Of a stretch of 14,789 bases of DNA, positions 1 through 6,516 are shown piece after piece (within the stretch, counting starts at the first letter, position 1; every line of letters starts with the position of its first letter). Source of the DNA: Pseudomonadota bacterium (GTDB lineage Bacteria; Pseudomonadota; Alphaproteobacteria; Rhizobiales; Hyphomicrobiaceae); assembly GCA_023387235.1 (NCBI GenBank), contig JAEWIJ010000285.1:1-14789 (forward strand), written 5' to 3'. The notes beneath the pieces were generated by a model. It searched no databases, had not been told where the DNA came from, and saw only the letters and a program-made list of their open reading frames with translations. Made by a program: the position numbers and the translations under genes.

Positions 1-116
1 CCCGCGAGGCCGCCGATAAAGAGGAAGTCCTCCTGCTTGCCGATGAGCTGGGGCACCGCGACGCTGCGGTCGAGATCGAACTTCGGGGCGGTTTTCGCCT
101 CTGATGATTTGGCCAT
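1..116 (-). CDS. ComE-like thiamine-diphosphate decarboxylase beta subunit (partial, N-terminal 38 codons)
   Basis: Only the first 38 complete codons are in the window; the gene runs off the left edge. The start is an ATG at 116-114, 13 bases after the stop of the upstream alpha-subunit gene on the same strand, with a short AGG purine run in front. The visible protein begins MAKSSEAKTAPKFDLDR and continues to a PQLIGKQEDFLFIGGLAG segment, which fits the start of the catalytic (PYR/PP-type) half of a split thiamine-diphosphate enzyme such as the beta subunit of sulfopyruvate decarboxylase. The assignment rests mostly on its position behind the alpha subunit. It could instead be a phosphonopyruvate decarboxylase-type subunit or an uncharacterised relative, because the diagnostic GDG cofactor motif lies outside the window. 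Confidence 0.72.
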   Translation of the reverse strand, partial: MAKSSEAKTAPKFDLDRSVAVPQLIGKQEDFLFIGGLA

Positions 117-129
117 GTTTCCTGCCCTC

Positions 130-651
130 TCAGAACTTCTTCGCGCCAATGAGCTTCTGCGTCAGCAAAACGGCGACCGCCTCACCCGACTGGAAAGCCA
201 TGGTGCAGGCCGCGTCGATGGCCCGCTCGACCTCGTCCCTATGTGTAATCTCCACCGTGACGAACCCCATGGCGTCGAGGATCGGCCGGGTCGCCTTTCC
301 CATGCCCATCTGCCAGGGATTGCCCTCGCCGTAATCGCCGCGCATGGAAAGGACCGTAAGGAACGGGAATTTGCCGCCCGTGATCATCGAGAAGAAGTTG
401 ATGCAGTTGCCGAGGCCGCTGCTCTGCATGAGGAGCGCGGACTTTGCGCCGCCGAGGTGCGCGCCGGCAGCCAGCGCGACACCCTCCTCCTCGGTCGTCA
501 GCGCGACCGAATGGACGTCCGGGTCGGCCAGCGAGAGGTCGATGGCCATGCGATGGCCGGCGTCCGGCACATAGCTGAAGATCGTGACGCCATTCTTCTT
601 GAGCGTGTCGTAGACCACCTTCTGCCAGCGATCTTCTGTCGTGGCTTCCAT
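130..651 (-). CDS. Sulfopyruvate decarboxylase alpha-subunit-like protein (ComD family, TPP enzyme N-terminal domain)
   Basis: A 173-residue protein covering a single thiamine-diphosphate-enzyme N-terminal domain. Visible hallmarks are TTEEEG at about residues 52-57, containing the glutamate that activates the cofactor, and LLMQSSGLGN shortly after, both typical of ComD and phosphonopyruvate decarboxylases. In sulfopyruvate decarboxylase the alpha and beta halves are separate proteins, and the length here matches a lone alpha subunit. The known reaction is sulfopyruvate to sulfoacetaldehyde plus CO2, used in coenzyme M synthesis by methanogens and in sulfonate degradation by bacteria. The true substrate here is not shown by the sequence. 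The ATG at 651 is preceded by a strong GGGAGG nine bases upstream (plus-strand 661-666). The beta-subunit gene follows after 13 bases, so the two are probably cotranscribed. Confidence 0.82.
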   Translation of the reverse strand: MEATTEDRWQKVVYDTLKKNGVTIFSYVPDAGHRMAIDLSLADPDVHSVALTTEEEGVALAAGAHLGGAKSALLMQSSGLGNCINFFSMITGGKFPFLTVLSMRGDYGEGNPWQMGMGKATRPILDAMGFVTVEITHRDEVERAIDAACTMAFQSGEAVAVLLTQKLIGAKKF

Positions 652-660
652 CGTTCGTTT

Positions 661-666
661 CCTCCC
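661..666 (-). promoter_or_regulatory. Ribosome binding site of the ComD-like gene
   Basis: On the minus strand this reads GGGAGG, nine bases before the ATG at 651. It is a near-perfect anti-16S match and supports that start codon. Confidence 0.7.
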
Positions 667-1008
667 TCGGGCTTTTTGGCACTTTTCAGCGGAAGGACTT
701 CCGCCGCGATGCCTGCATATGTCCGGACTATCGTAGTGGCGGCGCGAACGGCCGGCAAGCGTCTGCAGCGCTCATTTGAAGGTCCTGCAGGGTCAATCTG
801 CGGCCGATGCATGACTGGTAGTGCGGCAGAACTGTCGCAGACACGCGCGAGGTGCACGCTCGGATTCACGTGCTGGATGAACCGGTAGTCATCAACCGGC
901 TGAAAATGAGGATTTATCGCAACACTGGGTCTGCAACATCAAACGTATTCACCGAAGTTTTCAAATTGCCTGTCAACATTCGGTTTGAAAAACAGCAAAG
1001 CTTTTTTG

Positions 1009-1027
1009 CGCACGAGTGATTCGTGCG
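1009..1027 (+). promoter_or_regulatory. Inverted repeat (hairpin) in the leader of the 26-codon gene
   Basis: CGCACGA and TCGTGCG form a perfect 7-bp stem with a 5-base spacer, GTGAT. It ends 20 bases before the ribosome binding site of the small Lys/Ala gene. It is preceded by a run of six T (1002-1007) rather than followed by one, so it is not a plus-strand terminator. It could be an operator or an mRNA-stabilising 5' hairpin. Confidence 0.4.
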
Positions 1028-1047
1028 TGAACTCGACAGACACAGAC

Positions 1048-1052
1048 GGAGA
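1048..1052 (+). promoter_or_regulatory. Ribosome binding site of the 26-codon H1-like gene
   Basis: GGAGA seven bases before the ATG at 1060. The match and spacing are good and are a main reason to regard this very short frame as translated. Confidence 0.65.
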
Positions 1053-1059
1053 CACTGAA

Positions 1060-1140
1060 ATGGCGAAAGCTGCTGCGAAGAAGGCCCCGGCCAAGAAGGC
1101 TGCGAAGAAGCCGGCCAAGAAGGCCGCCAAGAAGAAGTGA
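1060..1140 (+). CDS. Histone H1-like Lys/Ala/Pro-rich small basic protein (26 aa)
   Basis: The frame encodes 26 residues, beginning MAKAAAKKAP and ending KKAAKKK, made only of K, A, P and the initiator M. With about half its residues lysine it resembles the C-terminal tail of eukaryotic histone H1 and the AlgP/HctB-type tails of bacterial DNA-binding proteins, so binding to DNA, RNA or another polyanion is likely but not shown. The core is two tandem copies of PAKKAAKK encoded by a 24-base repeat (1087-1110 and 1111-1134). The two copies differ at two bases, both silent third positions in alanine codons. A GGAGA ribosome binding site lies seven bases upstream and a strong intrinsic terminator 64 bases downstream, making a complete single-gene unit. 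It is below the usual length cut-off of gene callers and could be missed. Confidence 0.75.
   Translation: MAKAAAKKAPAKKAAKKPAKKAAKKK
1087..1134 (+). repeat. Tandem 24-base repeat (two copies) inside the H1-like gene
   Basis: Units 1087-1110 and 1111-1134 match at 22 of 24 bases. The period is eight codons and each unit encodes PAKKAAKK. Both differences (GCT/GCC and GCG/GCC) are synonymous, so the repeat unit appears kept at the protein level. Confidence 0.85.
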
Positions 1141-1203
1141 CCTTTCTGCGGGGCGCTTCGCAGGCTACCCCGTTCGACGGAATATTTCTGTTCGAGTTCT
1201 AGA

Positions 1204-1247
1204 GGCCGGAGGCTGCAGACATCTGCCCTCCGGTCCTTGCTTTTTAT
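1204..1247 (+). terminator. Rho-independent terminator of the H1-like gene
   Basis: A GC-rich stem pairs GGCCGGAGG on the left with CCTCCGG on the right, continues through GCAGA/TCTGC after a two-base bulge, and is followed by TCCTTGCTTTTTAT. The T run lies on the plus-strand side, so it ends transcription from the small gene. It stops 14 bases short of the convergent transporter gene. In the minus direction there is no T run after the stem. Confidence 0.8.
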
Positions 1248-1261
1248 AGTTCCAGGTTTCG

Positions 1262-2131
1262 TTATTTGATCGCCACGAGCATGACCCCCGGCACGACGAG
1301 GGCGATGGTCGCCGCCATTCGCCACGAAAAGCGCTCCCGCCGGAAAACGAACAGCCCGAGCAGCATCGTGAATACGGGCGTCGCCGAGACGATTGGCACC
1401 ACCGACACGAGATCGCCGATCTGCAGGGCCGAATTCAGGAAATGCAGCGATACAGCTGCCGCGAGCCCTGATGCGACAAACCACGAGAAGGATTTCGGGG
1501 TCCCGCTCACGGGCCGGCCTTCGATGCGAAAGGCCGACACCGCAATCAATAGCGAGACCGTATTCGATACGAGCACCGCGAAGGATGGACTCGGTGCGCT
1601 CTCGAGGCCGAGCTTCGTCACCGCATGTCCCGTCGCGCGAACGAACGCCGCCCCGACAGGCAGAGTTATGGCCCATAACGGCCAGTCGCGAATGATGCCT
1701 TGCCGCCGGTAGCTCGCGACGACAGCGCCCGCGATGACTGCCGCAATGCCGATCGCGGTCTTGAAATCGAGCTCCTCGCCGAGCAGGAAAATCGCAAAAA
1801 GCGCCCCGAAAATGGGCGCCGAGGCCGTCAGCGCGCTGGTCAGCGTCGGGCCCAGCATATGGATGCTCTGAATGGCCAGGAACGATGAGAGCGACGGCCG
1901 AATGATCCCCACCAGGGCGAAAAGCACCATTCCCCAGGTGGACCAATACCAGCCCTCCAGAAAGAACGGCGTCAGGAGCCAATAGAAGATCGCTCCCGTC
2001 GCTATATTGATCAGCGAACCCGTGCGCGCGTCGGAGTTCTCGAGTCCGAGGCTCTGAAAGTGGTTCGTCAGCGCGAACAGGAAGGCCGAGGCGAGCGCGA
2101 AGAAGACGGCCGCGTGGGGAATTGTGCTCAT
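1262..2131 (-). CDS. EamA/DMT-family membrane transporter
   Basis: A 289-residue, very hydrophobic protein with about ten predicted membrane-spanning segments, arranged as two repeats of roughly five helices, as in the drug/metabolite transporter superfamily. The first repeat runs from about residue 5 to 140 and ends with LTASAPIFGALFAIFLLGEEL, a classic EamA segment with the glutamate pair at the end of a helix. The second repeat has the matching VSATPVFTMLLGLFVFRRE near residue 250. Length and layout are normal for the family. The substrate cannot be read from sequence; relatives export amino acids or other small metabolites. The start codon lies four bases after the stop of the Sua5-type gene and has no strong ribosome binding site of its own, so it is probably translationally coupled in a two-gene operon. 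Confidence 0.88.
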   Translation of the reverse strand: MSTIPHAAVFFALASAFLFALTNHFQSLGLENSDARTGSLINIATGAIFYWLLTPFFLEGWYWSTWGMVLFALVGIIRPSLSSFLAIQSIHMLGPTLTSALTASAPIFGALFAIFLLGEELDFKTAIGIAAVIAGAVVASYRRQGIIRDWPLWAITLPVGAAFVRATGHAVTKLGLESAPSPSFAVLVSNTVSLLIAVSAFRIEGRPVSGTPKSFSWFVASGLAAAVSLHFLNSALQIGDLVSVVPIVSATPVFTMLLGLFVFRRERFSWRMAATIALVVPGVMLVAIK

Positions 2132-2135
2132 TGTG

Positions 2136-3086
2136 TCATCGGGTGGCGGCCCGGCGCAGACGATCGTTGATCGCCTCGCCCAGGCCGGATGCGGGGATGG
2201 GCATGGCGGCGATTACGGCGGCGCCTGACGCGTCGAGCCGACGGAGTGCGGCGAAGAGGTTCGCCGCCGCTTCGACAAGGTCGCCTGTGGGGCTGAGATT
2301 GATGGTCGGTCCATCGTGATGCGCAGCGGCGGGGCCAAACGCGAGGAAAGCTTCGCCAGCCTGCGCGCGCGGCGCATTCAGCCGTACGATCGCGCGAGGT
2401 GCGTAGTGGCTCGCCAGCTGTCCTGGCGAGGTCGGGCTCTCGGTGTTGTCCTGACGGAGCGCCAATGGCGTGCCAAGCACGGCCTCGATGGCCTCGCGTG
2501 TTACGCCACCCGCGCGCAGAAGCGCCGGCGCACCACCGGAGATATCCACCACCGTCGATTCGACCCCGATGCTGCAAGGCCCATCGTCGAGAATGAGCGC
2601 GACCTTTTCGCCGAGGTCGGCTTCGACATGGGCAGCGGTCGTCGGGCTCACATGGCCCGATCGATTGGCTGATGGCGCCGCGATCGGCCGCGCTGCCGCC
2701 CGGAGCAATGCCCGGGCAACGGGGTGCGACGGCACGCGCAGCGCCACCGTATCGAGCCCGGCCGTTGCGAGATCTGCGATCGGGCAGTCGGGCCGCTTCC
2801 TCAGAACCAGGGTGAGTGCGCCGGGCCAGAAGGCCGCGGCGAGCGCCTTCGCCTCGCGACCGAGCACGGCGAAGCGTTCAGCCCCCTCGGCATCCGCAAT
2901 GTGCGCGATCAATGGATTGAACCGCGGCCGGCCCTTGGCCTCGAAAATGGCCGCGACCGCCCGCGCATTGGTCGCATCCGCGCCGAGCCCGTAGACGGTC
3001 TCGGTCGGGAAGGCGACGAGCCGGCCATCCCGGAGCGCCGTCGCGGCGTCGGTGATCGCATCGGCAGTTGCGGGGCGGATGGGCAT
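2136..3086 (-). CDS. L-threonylcarbamoyladenylate synthase, Sua5 type
   Basis: This enzyme makes threonylcarbamoyl-AMP from threonine, bicarbonate and ATP, the first step of the t6A37 modification in ANN-decoding tRNAs. Residues 1 to about 200 form the YrdC domain: FPTETVYGLGADATN at 26-40, the KxR motif K51-G-R53, and the SxN motif S139-A-N141, all intact. The C-terminal part, from about residue 205 to 316 (after a QDNTESPTSPGQLASHYAP linker), is the Sua5 domain, so at 316 residues this is the long Sua5 form rather than the short TsaC. The ATG at 3086 is the only good start, though its ribosome binding site is weak. It is the first gene of an apparent operon with the EamA transporter and faces the acyl-CoA dehydrogenase gene across a 115-base divergent region. 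Confidence 0.93.
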   Translation of the reverse strand: MPIRPATADAITDAATALRDGRLVAFPTETVYGLGADATNARAVAAIFEAKGRPRFNPLIAHIADAEGAERFAVLGREAKALAAAFWPGALTLVLRKRPDCPIADLATAGLDTVALRVPSHPVARALLRAAARPIAAPSANRSGHVSPTTAAHVEADLGEKVALILDDGPCSIGVESTVVDISGGAPALLRAGGVTREAIEAVLGTPLALRQDNTESPTSPGQLASHYAPRAIVRLNAPRAQAGEAFLAFGPAAAHHDGPTINLSPTGDLVEAAANLFAALRRLDASGAAVIAAMPIPASGLGEAINDRLRRAATR

Positions 3087-3102
3087 CGGGCTTTCGGAGA
3101 AC

Positions 3103-3128
3103 GATCGAGGCGGATTTGATCGAGGCGG
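3103..3128. repeat. Direct repeat in the divergent promoter region
   Basis: GATCGAGGCGG occurs twice, at 3103-3113 and 3118-3128, with a 15-base period, between the divergent starts of the Sua5-type gene (3086) and the acyl-CoA dehydrogenase (3202). No gene covers it. It could be a paired half-site for a regulator, but I recognise no specific protein. Confidence 0.4.
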
Positions 3129-3187
3129 TCTTCTCGACGCACGGTCTTATGCCTATTGTGCGGGCAAACCGTTATCGTCCCAGCACT

Positions 3188-3192
3188 GAGGA
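3188..3192 (+). promoter_or_regulatory. Ribosome binding site of the acyl-CoA dehydrogenase gene
   Basis: GAGGA nine bases before the ATG at 3202. It selects this start codon. Confidence 0.65.
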
Positions 3193-3201
3193 CCGTTCGA
3201 C

Positions 3202-4968
3202 ATGACGTACCGCGCTCCAGTAGACGACATCGTCTTCGCGCTCAAGACCGCCGCCGGCCTGCCCGAGCTTGTGGCCAACGGCACGGTCGAGGTCGACGAG
3301 GACACCGTGCGCGCGGTCATCGAGGAAGCGGGCCGCTTCGCCAGCGAGGTGCTCGATCCACTCAACGAGCCGGGCGACCGTACGGGTTCGTGTCTTGTCG
3401 AGGGCAAGGTCGTCACGCCGCCGGGCTGGAAGGAAGCCTATACGGCCTTTTCCGAGGGCGGCTGGTCGGCCTTGCCGTGTCCACCCGAATATGGCGGTCA
3501 GGGTCTGCCCGAAATGGTTTCCATGGCGGCCTGCGAGATCTGGAACTCGGCCAATCTATCGTTCGGCCTCTGCCCGCTGCTCACGCAGGGTGCCATCGAC
3601 GCGCTCTGGCTGCATGGCTCGGAGGAGCTCAAGAAGGTCTATCTGCCCAAGATGGTCTCGGGCGAATGGACGGGCACGATGAACCTGACCGAGCCGCATG
3701 TTGGCTCGGACCTCGGTCATCTGACCACCAAAGCCGTCAAACAACCCGACGGCACGTACCGCGTATTCGGCACCAAGATCTTCATCACGTACGGCGATCA
3801 CGAGCTGACCGAGAATATCATCCACATGGTGCTCGCTCGGCTTCCCGATGCGCCTCCGGGCACGCGCGGCATCTCCCTCTTCCTCGTGCCGAAGTATCTC
3901 GTCAATCCTGACGGCTCGCTCGGTGCCCGCAATGACCTCGTCGCGGCGAGCCTCGAGCACAAGCTCGGCATTCATGCGAGCCCGACGGCCGTCATGAAGT
4001 ACGGCGAGAAGGGCGAGGGCGCGGTCGGCTATCTGGTCGGCGAGGAGAACCGCGGCCTCAACACCATGTTCATCATGATGAACGCCGCCCGCCTCGCTGT
4101 CGGCGTGCAGGGTGTTGCGATCGCCGAGCGCGCGATGCAACGCGCCACCGACTACGCCAACGAGCGCAAGCAGGGCCGCGCGCCCGGACTTCCGGCGAGC
4201 GAGATGAGCCCGATCATCGTCCACCCGGACATCCGGCGGAGTCTGCTGACGATGCGCGCGTTGACACAGGCTGCGCGCGCGATCTGCCTCGTCACGGCAC
4301 GCGAGCTCGATGTGTCCCACGCGGCTAAGGACGCCGAGACCCGTACGAAGGCGGCAGCGCGCGCCGCACTCCTGACGCCGATCGCAAAAGCATTCTCGAC
4401 CGACATCGGCATGGAGGTCGCCTCGATCGGCGTGCAGATCCACGGCGGCATGGGCTTTATCGAGGAGACCGGCGCCGCGCAGCACTACCGCGATGCCCGC
4501 ATCCTGCCGATCTACGAGGGCACGAACGGTATCCAGGCCATCGACCTTCTGACGCGCAAGCTGCCGCTGGAAGGTGGCAAGGTCGCCGAAGCCTACATCG
4601 CCGAACTGGCGCAGACCGTGGCCGAGGTGAAGGCGTCGAACCGCCCCGAGTTCGGCCGCATGGGCGAGCGCCTCGGCGCGGCCGTCGATGCCCTTACCGC
4701 GGCATCCCGCTGGCTCGGTGGAGCCTTGCAGAAGAATCCGGAAGCCGCGCTTGCCGGCGCACAGCCGTACCTGCGCCTCTTCGGTCTCGCGTCCGGCGGC
4801 ATCTATCTCGCACGCGGTGCGCTCGCCGTTGTCCGCGAAGGCGGGAGCGACAGTGCAGGCCGGATCGCGATCGCGCGCTTCTTCGCGGAGAACCTCGCGA
4901 CCGCCGCGCCTGGTCTTGCCGACACCATCACGACGGGTGCTGATACGGTTGTCAGCGCTGCAGTGTGA
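3202..4968 (+). CDS. Acyl-CoA dehydrogenase, DmdC-like long form (588 aa)
   Basis: An FAD-dependent dehydrogenase oxidising an acyl-CoA to the 2,3-enoyl-CoA and passing electrons to ETF. At 588 residues it is about 200 longer than typical medium-chain enzymes and fits the class of DmdC (3-methylmercaptopropionyl-CoA dehydrogenase) with the extra C-terminal helical domain, here from about residue 455. Landmarks in order: the N-terminal helical domain, the flavin-contacting MNLTEPHVGSDLG near residue 160, IHGGMGF near 414, and IYEGTNGIQ near 437-445 with E439 as the probable catalytic base. True DmdC acts in DMSP breakdown, but many relatives are simply uncharacterised acyl-CoA dehydrogenases, so substrate is left open; no dmdA, dmdB or dmdD is in view. 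The next gene converges on it with a seven-base gap between stop codons. Confidence 0.9.
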   Translation: MTYRAPVDDIVFALKTAAGLPELVANGTVEVDEDTVRAVIEEAGRFASEVLDPLNEPGDRTGSCLVEGKVVTPPGWKEAYTAFSEGGWSALPCPPEYGGQGLPEMVSMAACEIWNSANLSFGLCPLLTQGAIDALWLHGSEELKKVYLPKMVSGEWTGTMNLTEPHVGSDLGHLTTKAVKQPDGTYRVFGTKIFITYGDHELTENIIHMVLARLPDAPPGTRGISLFLVPKYLVNPDGSLGARNDLVAASLEHKLGIHASPTAVMKYGEKGEGAVGYLVGEENRGLNTMFIMMNAARLAVGVQGVAIAERAMQRATDYANERKQGRAPGLPASEMSPIIVHPDIRRSLLTMRALTQAARAICLVTARELDVSHAAKDAETRTKAAARAALLTPIAKAFSTDIGMEVASIGVQIHGGMGFIEETGAAQHYRDARILPIYEGTNGIQAIDLLTRKLPLEGGKVAEAYIAELAQTVAEVKASNRPEFGRMGERLGAAVDALTAASRWLGGALQKNPEAALAGAQPYLRLFGLASGGIYLARGALAVVREGGSDSAGRIAIARFFAENLATAAPGLADTITTGADTVVSAAV

Positions 4969-4975
4969 GAGTGGC

Positions 4976-6061
4976 TCAGACCAGCTTCCCGCGCGCCGCC
5001 ACCGGCAGCACGTCGACGATCTCGTTGTTGCGCACGGCAATGAGCTGATCGACCATGTTCACGACCACGCAGACGTGGTTCGGGACGATGCGCACCACCT
5101 CGCCGACTTCGGGCCGCTGGTTCGTGCGCGAGAGGTCGAGGAAACCGTGCTCCTCTGAGAAGGCGGCAATCCGCGCCTGCGGATACTCCAGAATGTGCCC
5201 GTAGCCGTCCAGGTCACCGCCTGGGTCGGCGGTCAGCGTCTTCGAGCCCGAGTCGAGGATGCCGCGCTCTGGGCCGGCGCGGCTGACGACCGTCGCGAAG
5301 ACATGGAGCGCGCAATCGTCCTCGCTCGCCTGACCGCAGGCCATCATCATGCGGTCGTTGAAGATGTACGTGCCGGCGCGGTGCTCGGTCGCGCCGATCA
5401 GCTTGCCGATATTGGGCAGATTCGGCGTGCCGCCGGTCGAGATGATGCCCGGCTCGAGACCGAGCGATCTCAGGCCTTCCACTGCCTCGTCGTGAAAGCG
5501 CTGCGCGGCATCCCAGCCACTTTCGGTCGGATAAAAGAGCAACCCGCGAAATTCGAGCCCCGTCGTGTCGCGCACCGTGCGCGCGAGATCGATGGCCTCT
5601 TTCGGCGTCTCGACGCCGGCGCGCTTGCGGCCCGTATCGCATTCGATCATCACGCCGATCGGGGCTTCGGCGCTCTCCGCGGCCTCGGCATAAGCTGCCA
5701 ATGTCACCGGGTTGTCCGCGCAGATCGTCACGTCCGCGCGCTTTCTGAGGGCCGCCAAGCGGCCCGATCGTGCGGCGCCGATCAGATTGTAGCTGACGAG
5801 GATGTCGTCGATCCCGGCCGCGGCCATGACCTCGGCTTCGCCGAGCTTCTGGCAGGTGATACCGCGTGCCCCGGCCGATATCTGCATCTTGGCGAGGACG
5901 GGGCTCTTATGCGTCTTGATGTGCGGGCGATTGGCGACGCCGGCTGTGTCGCAAAGAGCCTGGATGCGTCCGATGTTGCTTTCCACCCGACCGAGGTCGA
6001 TGACGACGGCCGGCGTGCCGAACTCGCGGGAAATCCGCTCTTTCAGGAGGGCGAGGCTCAT
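4976..6061 (-). CDS. D-threonine aldolase / D-serine dehydratase-like PLP enzyme
   Basis: A 361-residue fold-type III (alanine-racemase-like) PLP enzyme. The RPHIKTHKSP segment at residues 45-54 holds the probable cofactor lysine, K49. ISTGGTPN near the middle is the phosphate-binding region. The C-terminal metal site appears as PNHVCVVVN, with H329 and C331 forming the HxC pair typical of eukaryotic-type D-serine dehydratases, whereas characterised D-threonine aldolases I know of use an HxD-type pair. The expected chemistry is cleavage of D-threonine to glycine and acetaldehyde, or dehydration of D-serine to pyruvate. The sequence does not decide between them. The gene starts 17 bases after the bolA stop on the same strand and is probably cotranscribed with it. 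No good ribosome binding site precedes the ATG. Confidence 0.85.
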   Translation of the reverse strand: MSLALLKERISREFGTPAVVIDLGRVESNIGRIQALCDTAGVANRPHIKTHKSPVLAKMQISAGARGITCQKLGEAEVMAAAGIDDILVSYNLIGAARSGRLAALRKRADVTICADNPVTLAAYAEAAESAEAPIGVMIECDTGRKRAGVETPKEAIDLARTVRDTTGLEFRGLLFYPTESGWDAAQRFHDEAVEGLRSLGLEPGIISTGGTPNLPNIGKLIGATEHRAGTYIFNDRMMMACGQASEDDCALHVFATVVSRAGPERGILDSGSKTLTADPGGDLDGYGHILEYPQARIAAFSEEHGFLDLSRTNQRPEVGEVVRIVPNHVCVVVNMVDQLIAVRNNEIVDVLPVAARGKLV

Positions 6062-6078
6062 GGAGTCTGTTCCAAGTA

Positions 6079-6354
6079 TCAGCGCACAGGTTCGTCGGGG
6101 GCATACGTGGCAAGAGCCAGGGCGTGGACGCGGCCCTTGAGTTCGTCTGCGAGAGCGTCGTTCACCATCCGATGGCGCGCGACCCGCGACTTACCGGCAA
6201 AGACCGGAGATACGATCAGCACCCGATAGTGGCTCTCGCCCGTCCCCGGTGAATTGCGGTGTCCGGCATGCAGGTGGGACTCGTTGACGACGTCCAGCCT
6301 GGTAGGTTCGAACGCGACCATGAGTTTTTCGCGGATGCGCTTATCGGCTGACAT
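6079..6354 (-). CDS. bolA: BolA family protein
   Basis: A 91-residue protein with nearly the full BolA signature: IREKLMVAFEPTRLDVVNES at 7-26, the SHLHAGHRNSPGTGESHYRV loop, FAGKSRVARHRMVNDAL, and the C-terminal VHALALATYAPDEP. BolA proteins pair with monothiol glutaredoxins to carry or sense [2Fe-2S] clusters and affect morphology and stress responses. The histidine in the RHRMVN helix is the conserved cluster-ligand position. It is the first gene of a minus-strand pair with the PLP enzyme. It also lies at the head of the divergent J-domain/cobS/cobT unit, from which it is separated here by a Crp/Fnr-family gene. Its promoter must lie in 6355-6572. I see no clear -35/-10 pair on this strand. 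Confidence 0.93.
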   Translation of the reverse strand: MSADKRIREKLMVAFEPTRLDVVNESHLHAGHRNSPGTGESHYRVLIVSPVFAGKSRVARHRMVNDALADELKGRVHALALATYAPDEPVR

Positions 6355-6411
6355 GCTGCTTAAGGCCCTCTTGAAGGCCGTGGACGAGGACTACCGGCCA
6401 GGATGCATCAA

Positions 6412-6444
6412 GCTTAACTCATTCCGCGAGAACAAATGTTAAGC
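6412..6444. promoter_or_regulatory. Long-spaced inverted repeat upstream of bolA
   Basis: GCTTAAC (6412-6418) and GTTAAGC (6438-6444) are perfect 7-base reverse complements with a 19-base spacer, 58-90 bases upstream of the bolA start. The arms are more AT-rich than the surroundings. It may be a regulator site or a weak hairpin; the regulator is unknown. Confidence 0.4.
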
Positions 6445-6516
6445 GGACGTCAAATATAGGGACCACTGAAAAAGACGTGATCCCAGGTCGATAGCGGGTC
6501 CGAAGACGAACGGTCT

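Larger units (their letters stand above)
652..1059. other. 408-base intergenic region between divergent genes
   Basis: This gap separates the minus-strand ComD-like gene from the plus-strand 26-codon gene. It must hold both promoters, but I find no convincing -35/-10 pair on either strand. Open frames cross its left part, but none has a ribosome binding site or a recognisable product. The right part, from about 900, is more AT-rich and looks like a regulatory leader. It contains a nested set of inverted repeats near 876-898 (CCGGT and ACCGG, GATGA and TCATC) and the hairpin at 1009-1027. The perfect 8-bp palindrome GTCCGGAC lies near 720-727. None of these matches an operator I recognise. Confidence 0.5.

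Noticed and set aside
37..888. A 283-codon plus-strand frame crossing the ComD-like gene and the 652-1059 gap
   Set aside because: Most of it is antisense to a well-supported gene. The part from 711 to 888 has no ribosome binding site and no recognisable product.
1060..1140. Low-complexity DNA with no coding role as an explanation for the Lys/Ala repeat
   Set aside because: Both differences between repeat copies are synonymous, the frame has a good ribosome binding site and ATG, and a terminator follows. Chance low complexity would not give all three.
939..1982. A 347-codon minus-strand frame over the H1-like gene and the transporter
   Set aside because: It is out of frame with the EamA gene, low in recognisable sequence, and runs through the terminator. 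Its Ala/Phe-rich segment is only the complement of the lysine codons.
3556..5040. A 494-codon open frame antisense to the acyl-CoA dehydrogenase
   Set aside because: The composition is Arg/Asp/Ala-rich without motifs, and it overlaps two confident genes on its complement. It is a shadow frame.
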